Origin: Triplophysa rosa
Lineage: Eukaryota; Chordata; Actinopteri; Cypriniformes; Nemacheilidae
DNA: 64,000 nucleotides
Reading direction: 5' to 3'
NCBI RefSeq assembly: GCF_024868665.1
Contig: NC_079913.1
Span: 15,686,333-15,750,332 of the forward strand
Every line of letters begins with the position of its first letter. Within the stretch, counting starts at the first letter, position 1. The notes under the pieces are model-generated. The model was given only the letters and a program-made list of their open reading frames with translations. It did not search any database and was not told the DNA's origin. This document shows positions 57,935 to 64,000 of the stretch, in pieces. Made by a program: the position numbers and the translations under genes.

Positions 57935-58345
57935 TAAATTCCTAGTCATGTGACTCAGTGCTGCCTCACCCCCTGGAATTTCTCCACAAACATTCCTCAC
58001 ACATGGTACATGCAGTTGTTTGTGTTTATTTGTTTTTTGTTGATTTTTGTAGAAATTTGTGAAATATTCAAATCTATTTAACCTTCTGGTCATGTGACAC
58101 AGCATTGCCACACTGTAAAATGTTCACTTACATTTCTCACACATGGTACACGCAGTTGTTTGAAGTTATATGACGTTGTTGATTTTACAGAAACGTAAAT
58201 TATTTTAATCTATTTAACTTCCTGGTCATGTGACCTGATGTTGCCACACCCACTGTAAAATGTTCAAAAACATTTCTCACACATGGTATATGTCTTTGTT
58301 GATTTTATAGACTTTTTGAACTTCCTGGTCGTGTGAACCAGCGAG
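57935..58345. repeat. Tandem repeat, about 120-140-bp unit
   Basis: Three to four diverged units, each with TCCTGGTCATGTGAC, a TTGCCACAC block, TGTAAAATGTTCA and ACATTTCTCACACATGGTAC. A single related TGGTCATGTGACCGGATGAT lies upstream at 56811. Confidence 0.7.
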
Positions 58346-59404
58346 TAAAATGGTATTGTATTGAAGTGTAACGATATTTTTTCTATTTTAAAATTAAAGG
58401 GCGAAGGCATGAAACATTTTCCCATTGTCCAGACGAGACCTGAACCTGCATTCTTGTGAACCCACAACCATGCCAACCATGCACACAGTATAAAGACGCG
58501 TGTCCGTGCATCACCATCAAATTATCTAAAAATGTGAATTAAAAAAGAAAAAAACATTATTGAACAAAAATGTATTACATTCATTTTCCTAAAGAAATAT
58601 AAGTTAGATCTGTAAGGCTTCGGTCATTTTTGACCACGAAGGAGCCAAGTGTGACCCCTAAATGAAGAATCCCAGAGTATTAAAAAAATCCACGATTTAC
58701 AGTCCTGATATATAATGAGTGACACACTGAGGTGGCCAGTAGGGCTACTGTCATTCAAAAGTGGAATGATTCGGTGCAACTTACTTAATGCCTATATTTT
58801 CTTTCATAAAACAAGACTAAATATCTTAAGTCATTTTTCTTGTTAAGTAAATGTATCTTGATTTAAGAAGTTTTAGCAAAATAACAGCTAAGTAAGAAAT
58901 TCATATTTTGCACCAAAATATGGTAAAACAAATTTAGGTACATTCACATTTGAACATTTCTGACAAAAGTATATGAACAATATTACAAAACAGAACAAAC
59001 ATGTTCCCTTTACGCCATGTCACATGATTTCAAGGAACACAGACACTAAGGGGTGGTTCTCAGTTCGTATTTTGCTCACATGTTACCATGTCTATATAAG
59101 ATGAGATCTACACTTTTACTTTCTATTTGCAATTTAGGAGTTTAACAGACTGTCACACAGAGGTGTACTCACAGGTTTGACTTTATTGCTTAATATTATC
59201 AGTTTTATCTGTTTGTTTTCAATTATTCTGTGTCTTTATATATTTGAATTAGTCAGAAAGTTGTCTAATTTTTACTGTAATGTGGTGCAGGTTGGTGTTT
59301 TTTTATTCAATATTTGAGTTTCCCAGTTTATTTTCCAAGTAAATGAATAGTTTGAACTGGCACATATTCTACTTGCTATCGGTGTTAAAAACAAATCCAG
59401 AATC
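58346..59404. other. Intergenic, no gene recognised
   Basis: AT-rich. CGGTCATTTTTGACCACGA at 58620 is a small palindrome of transposon-end type. No gene. Confidence 0.4.
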
Positions 59405-59558
59405 CAGACCTGCTAGAAATGTTTGGTCCTGAGCACGTTCTCAGGACGTCCCTGCTGGTGTCGAATGGTCACGATGTGGAGTTTTTTAAAGGGTGTGGGG
59501 ACATTATTTGGTGCACCTTCACAAAACATTCAGGACGTTCTCTGAACGGTAAGGCCAA
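59405..59558. repeat. Fish repeat with GAGCACGTTCTCAGGACGT
   Basis: GTCCTGAGCACGTTCTCAGG, GGACGTCCCTGCTGG and CAGGACGTTCTCTGAACG resemble a common repeat with internal ACGTTC motifs. Confidence 0.4.
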
Positions 59559-59559
59559 C

Positions 59560-60379
59560 CCCAGACAGCAAGCTCAAAGGTACAAACCATTGAATCAATG
59601 TTAAAAATGGTTGATATGTCAATGTGAACTAGTGCTATTAATGTTGAAACAATCTTGAATTTGAACAAACCACCATTACTGTGGTCAGTGTCTGCTTTAG
59701 GGCTCCTGACTCTGGATTTCCTCTTTCAATGCGTGCAATGTGTTTGTGCATTGTTGAAGGATAAAAATGAAACAGTTTGTGTTTGCTGTATTTGGTCTTT
59801 ATGAGCAATAATAAAAATAAGGTGCTTTATGTAAAACTGTAGTTTGAAGAAAGATATTTGTATTAATCTTAAAGTACTGTGACAAAATAAACAAAAAAGC
59901 TACTGACACATTTAGCCATCAATAGTACAAGAGTCGAGGTCCCAAGTAAGGCAAACACTGATCACAATAATGGTGGTATGCTGAAATTTCAGCATTGTTC
60001 TACATTAATTTTACATTTACATTTAGTCATTTTTAGCAGACGCTTTTATCCAAAGTGAGTACAAAGTAGGGGAAAACAATAGAAGCAATTAGTGCAACAA
60101 AAGAACAGCAATGCACCGGTGCAGTAAAACTGGTCTCAGTCAGCCTATCACAGTATACCAAGCTAAGAATTACTCCTTTTTTTTGGGGGGGGGGGTGGTT
60201 GGAAAGTAGAAAAGAAGTCGAAGACTGTACTATTGGGTCAGATGTTGATGGAAGAGATGTGTTTTTAGAAGATAATTTCAGGTGCAAAAGTGATATTGAT
60301 TTAACTCCATTTACATTGACCAATCAACCATTATGAACATTGATTCAGTGGTTTTCATCTGCTCTCTTGCTATCTAAGG
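59560..60379. repeat. MITE family with CCCAGACAGC ends, copy with nested insertion
   Basis: Left end CCCAGACAGCAAGC then ATTGAATCAATGTTAAAAAT; right end ATGAACATTGATTCAGTGG then GCTATCTAAGG. The inner modules GTGGTCAGTGTCTGCTTTAG and CAAACACTGATCACAATAAT are present. About 60008-60282 is an extra insert starting with the ACATTTACATTTAGTCATTT / TTTAGCAGACGCTTTTATCC repeat. Confidence 0.65.
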
Positions 60380-60790
60380 TAACTAGAGATGAGTTGAATC
60401 AGGTGTTTTATATAGAGACACATCTAAAACATTCTGTCAGGGGGTTCCTGAGGATCAGGACTGAGAACCCCTGAGGTAAACCACTGACTTGATTTGACTT
60501 GAGACTTGACTTGCCCCCGCCTCAAGCCCAGTGTCTTTATTGAATTGTAAAGGCCATTTTCCCTGAGTTTCTATGTATTAAAGTTTGTGTTCCTCAATTA
60601 TTTGTCTCTGTAAGCTTAATCTTGCAGAGAACCGTGACAAAAGTCCAACTGGTTTCTGTTCTTATTCTTTTTTTTAGAAGGTAAAACATGAAAGTCTTAG
60701 AAAAAATACCTAATTGAAGAGATTATAAAGAATAAAATGTATAAAAGCCTATTATGCTGTCTCACAGATTTTTATTTATTTAGTTGTAGG
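60380..60790. other. Upstream of GIMAP gene
   Basis: No promoter recognised. A splice acceptor TTTAGTTGTAG ends at 60789, so a non-coding first exon probably lies further upstream. Confidence 0.4.
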
Positions 60791-60802
60791 TCTCGCTTAA
60801 AA

Positions 60803-61376
60803 ATGGAACAGATTTTAAGCTTCGTGTTACTGGGGAAAAAAGGAGCTGGGAAAAGTGCATCTGGAAACACAATACTGGGACGACAAGCTTTCATATCAAA
60901 TAAAAGCTCTAAATCTGTCACACCAGATGTGGTGGAAGAATCTGGAATGGTTGATGGACAACAGGTCACTATTTATGACACACCAGGATTCTGTGACCCA
61001 GAGATGAGTGAAAATGATATTCAGCAGATGATAAATGAAAAGGTTTTCCAGAAATGTGAATCAGGTGTGTGTGTGTTTCTCCTGGTCATCGAAGCTGACA
61101 GTTTCACTGCAGATGAGAGAGAAACTGTGAAGAGGATTGAAAAGCTCTTGGGAGAAAATCGCTTAAATCAAACCTGGATTCTCATCACCGGAGGAGATAA
61201 ACTGAATAAAGAAAACAAGACAATAAAAGAATTCCTTGATGAAAATAAGAGCTTGAAGGAACTCATTCAGAAGTACAGTCAGAGATACCATGTGTTTGAC
61301 AATGAAAATCAAAGATCTAGTCACCAAGTTAGAATCCTGTTGACAAAGATCATTCAAAAATCATTGGGGTTAAAGG
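60803..61376 (+). CDS. GIMAP exon A, first AIG1 GTPase domain
   Basis: The start is MEQILSFVLLGKKGAGKS; an upstream in-frame Met lies in the preceding intron side. The domain shows G1 GKKGAGKSASGNTILG, G3 YDTPGFCD, the conserved-box-like DSFTADERETVKRIEKLLGE, G4-like ITGGDKL and RYHVFDNEN. The domain is intact. Nucleotide binding is expected from the complete P-loop. Confidence 0.8.
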
Positions 61377-61879
61377 GTAGGTCTTCTTAGAATGAACAGA
61401 TATTGTTTAAGTTTATGTATCATATGGTTAGTAAACATCTTACATTACCTTTCAAAAGGTTTTGTCCTATTCTCTTAGACTGGCCTACTAAAGCTGTTGA
61501 GCTTATTTTATGCAACAATCTTTCTTTACTGTCTTTGGTCAATCAGACTGATTCGAAGACACGGTCTTAAAATCACATCTACTGTATGTTTACAGAAACA
61601 GTGGTTTTCACAAAACCTTTTAAAACTTGCTGTCATTATGAAGATTTTTCATAATCATTAGCACCACACACAACTACAAAACGGTGATGATTTCAGTTAT
61701 CACCAATCAACACCATTGGATTAGATTCTCATCCACACAACCACAGCACACAGTTACAGCCTACCAACATTTGGACATGTGAAAATCAAGGGTCAAGAGC
61801 CCAACTCAAGGAAACACTGATCACCATGATGGGAAATTGACATGAACGCAATACTTACATCTGTTTTTCTTGTATTCAG
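61377..61879 (+). other. GIMAP intron with repeat fragment
   Basis: GTAGGT donor, TATTCAG acceptor. TCAAGGGTCAAGAGCCCAAC and GGAAACACTGATCACCATGA at 61786-61832 are the module of the CCCAGACAGC-ended MITE family. Confidence 0.6.
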
Positions 61880-62979
61880 CATCAGATGGAGGGAGGCTCT
61901 TCAGACAGATCCCTAACAACAGAGCAAACACTGAGGATGAACAACGCACAGCTGATGGTGGTCTCTCACGTATAAGGATTGTGCTGCTGGGTAAAACTGG
62001 TGTTGGGAAGAGTGCAGCTGGAAACACAATACTACGACAGAAAGTTTTCGAATCTAAGCTGAAATATGTTTCGGTAACCGATACATGTTTAGAGAAAACC
62101 AACACTGTTTCAGGCAGATAAGTGTCTGTAGTTGATACTCCTGGATTTTTTGACACAAACGTGAAAGTCGACGCGTTAATGATAGAGATAGCGAGAACTA
62201 TTTATCTGTCCAGTCCTGGACCTCACACTTTTCTGATAGTTTTAAGAGCAATTGACAGATTCACTGACCAGGAGAAGCAGATCTATGATCTCATTGAAAT
62301 AATGTTTGGTGAGGAAGTTTCAAAACATGCCATTGTTCTCTTTACACGTGGAGATGAGATAAAGGGGGAATCTTTAGAGACTCTTATTAACGAGAACTGT
62401 GCTTTAAGAAAAATAGTTCAGGAGTGTGGCGGCAGATATCATGTCTTTGAGAATGCGGAAAAGGATAACACAAACCAGGTCAGTGATCTACTGCAGAAGA
62501 TTGACACAATGATAGAGCAGAATGGAGGACACTACAGTAATGAGATGTTTGAAGATGCTCAGAGATTAAGACAGGAGGAACAAAAGAGGAAACAGAGAGA
62601 GGAAGAGGAGATTCAAGCAAAAACATTGGAATTAGAAGAAATGAAAGCGGAGATGAAGAGAGAGAAAGAGAAAAGAAAACAAAGAGAAGAGGTGGCTGAG
62701 AGAGCCAAACAAGAGAGGAAGGAACGAGAACAAGAGTTAAAAGCCATAGAAGAGGAGGTTCAGAGAATGATCAGAAAGTTACTAACACAACCTAACGATG
62801 CATTTACACAATTTTCTGGGAAGTATAAGCGGAGGTTTAGTTTAGCTGCTTTTGCACTTGATAAAGTCAGTCTGGGTATTGTTGTAGCATGCTGTTGTAT
62901 TCTTGGTGGCCCTGTTGGTGTTGCTGTTGCTGGTGCTGTTGCTGGTGCTGCAGTGATAAAAAGTGTTTTAGGACTTTAA
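61880..62979 (+). pseudogene. GIMAP exon B, second AIG1 domain, coiled coil and hydrophobic tail
   Basis: After a linker the domain begins IRIVLLGKTGVGKSAAGNTI. TAA 62119-62121 interrupts at GR*VSVVDTPGFFD. G4 is FTRGDEIKG. A coiled coil rich in EEQKRKQREEEEI-type sequence spans about 62560-62780. The last 35 residues are hydrophobic (VVACCCILGGPVGVAVAGAV), as in membrane-anchored GIMAPs. No second disabling change was seen. Confidence 0.75.
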
Positions 62980-63354
62980 TGTGCACAGAACAAATTCTTA
63001 CTGCTCACAGATCCATGTACATATTTCCTTACTTGTTATAAGAAAGTGTTAAAAGTTGTTTCTGTACAGATTAATTCAGAACCTACTAATTGATTATAAT
63101 ATGAATTATAACAGAAATGTGATTTTGACAGATACACGATATTATAGGACGAAGAGATCCAGCTGTGATGATTAAGCTCATTTTATATACAGTACACAAC
63201 ATTTAAACAATATAATGAACCACATTGCAAATCAATGAGTATCTTGAGCATTTTTCATTGTATTTGCATTAATAGATAGTTTGATTAATGCAGTTTCATG
63301 TGTTATATTATGTTCCATATGTTTCCCAATTTAATATTCTGCTAATACACATTA

Positions 63355-63360
63355 AATAAA
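63355..63360 (+). promoter_or_regulatory. Polyadenylation signal, GIMAP gene
   Basis: AATAAA 376 bp after the stop codon of exon B. Confidence 0.6.
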
Positions 63361-63417
63361 CTTTTCTAAATGTTTTATGTCGTCAGGACTCAGATTCTTA
63401 CGGCCGTGTATGTTCTA

Positions 63418-63600
63418 GGGCAGTGGTTCTTAACTCCAGTCCTCAGGCCGACAGAATAGTTTAGATGTCTCCCTATCGAACGCATGAAGAAGTGAATGAG
63501 ATAATGAAGTGATGATTGAGTCATTAATGATGAACTGATCACAAACACAATCACTGAAGAACACATCAACAATGAGAAGTCACCCTGATTTAGTTGGGCT
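63418..63600. repeat. Repeat fragments
   Basis: GGGCAGTGGTTCTTAACTCC is a common fish repeat start. TGAGATAATGAAGTGATGATTG and ATTAATGATGAACTGATCAC match an arm of the foldback element at 31908. Confidence 0.5.
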
Positions 63601-64000
63601 TTGTTATTCGAACCAACAGAAATTGTGCTTGTCAAAAAGTTTTTTTTTTGTTTAATTTAATTGTTTACAGTGTTACACATTAAAGCAACTTAAAGGTGTA
63701 GTGTTGTTACATTCTTACAATGATTTTATTGTGTATTAAGGACACTTTTCCTCATGTTCACATAACACAAGTAAATATAAGAGCATTCGACTGTCGTTCT
63801 TTCTAGCTGTGAACAGATTTGAAATGAACCAGCGCTGTCTCAAGTGATCAACAAATAAATGACGTTTCGTGAACTCCTCCGTGGTTAGTATCATTTTAAA
63901 CATCTCATATCAAATCGTTCGTCTTTGGGCTCAAGAAACCGTCAAAGTAAACAGCGACTTGTAGTAATGCGCTCACGTTGTGTGTGTTGTCAATGGCGAC
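63601..64000. other. Intergenic, no gene recognised
   Basis: No coding pattern to the end of the window. Confidence 0.4.

Larger units (their letters stand above)
60803..62979 (+). pseudogene. GIMAP-type GTPase with two AIG1 domains, stop in domain 2
   Basis: Two coding exons, 60803-61376 and 61880-62979. The first ends at G|GTAGGT in phase 1 and the second begins after TATTCAG in phase 1, so they join in frame. Two AIG1 GTPase domains in one chain recall GIMAP8-type proteins, immune GTPases of lymphocytes. Exon 2 is open for about 1.1 kb except for one TAA at 62119-62121, just before the G3 motif DTPGFFD. The ORF after it has the rest of the GTPase domain, a long Glu/Lys/Arg coiled coil and a hydrophobic C-terminus. 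Possible reading: nonsense allele or young pseudogene, or a truncated protein ending after the second P-loop. The polyadenylation signal is at 63355. Confidence 0.7.

Noticed and set aside
61870..61880. TTG start of the second GIMAP domain
   Set aside because: The bases are a splice acceptor (TATTCAG) with matching phase; a non-AUG start is unnecessary.

Overview
The window looks like nuclear DNA of a teleost fish, most likely a cyprinid. It has intron-less replication-dependent histone genes ending in 3' stem-loops, intron-containing C-type lectin-like and GIMAP-type immune genes with fish-style exon structure, and a dense load of fish transposable elements. These include a 5S-derived SINE3-like element, L2/Rex-like LINEs, Penelope-like, BEL/Pao, piggyBac and pogo-like remnants, and MITEs whose ends (such as TTAAAGTGATAGTTCACCC and TATGTGACCCTGGACAAC) I associate with cyprinids. 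All family assignments are from reading the sequence; no database was searched.

Layout. 1-5.2 kb is LINE debris and MITEs. 5.4-8.9 kb is histone cluster 1, all on the + strand in the order H2A, H3, H4, H2B. 9-16.6 kb is transposon debris: a degenerate piggyBac-like element, LINE fragments, an unrecognised coding remnant and a 48-bp minisatellite. 16.7-24.0 kb is a secreted multi-CTLD lectin gene. Its first lectin exon is followed by a direct duplication and an interposed, broken gene of the fish SAMD3-like (name from memory) family, then by a second, frameshifted lectin exon and two further lectin exons. 24-37.9 kb is non-genic and transposon-rich; it includes an inverted orphan copy of the lectin promoter and first exon, a Penelope-like fragment, an LTR-like insertion with a 5-bp target duplication, foldback MITEs and a BEL/Pao remnant. 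37.9-38.9 kb is a second lectin gene with two CTLDs and no third. 39-45.4 kb holds the SINE3-like element, MITE fragments and a 3'-truncated LINE. 46.5-51.5 kb is histone cluster 2, all on the + strand in the order H1, H2A, H3, H4, H2B. 52-60 kb is again mostly repeats, with a pogo-like fragment and a broken ENDOD1-like first exon. 60.8-63.4 kb is a GIMAP-type GTPase gene with two AIG1 domains, the second carrying an in-frame stop.

How the genes work together. The histone genes supply the core nucleosome and linker histone, and their 3' processing signal is the SLBP/U7-type stem-loop. The lectin and GIMAP genes are typical fast-evolving fish immune families that expand by local duplication, and this window shows several stages of that process, including decay. 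The two histone blocks bracket about 38 kb of lectin genes and repeats.

No wholly new system was found. The observations most worth checking are: the H1 gene with a shifted C-terminal tail and a 3-nt stem-loop loop; the hAT-like MITE sitting in the promoter of the second H2A; the lectin/SAMD3-like/lectin rearrangement; the stop codon in the GIMAP second domain; and several non-autonomous elements with different interiors that share the same terminal motif.
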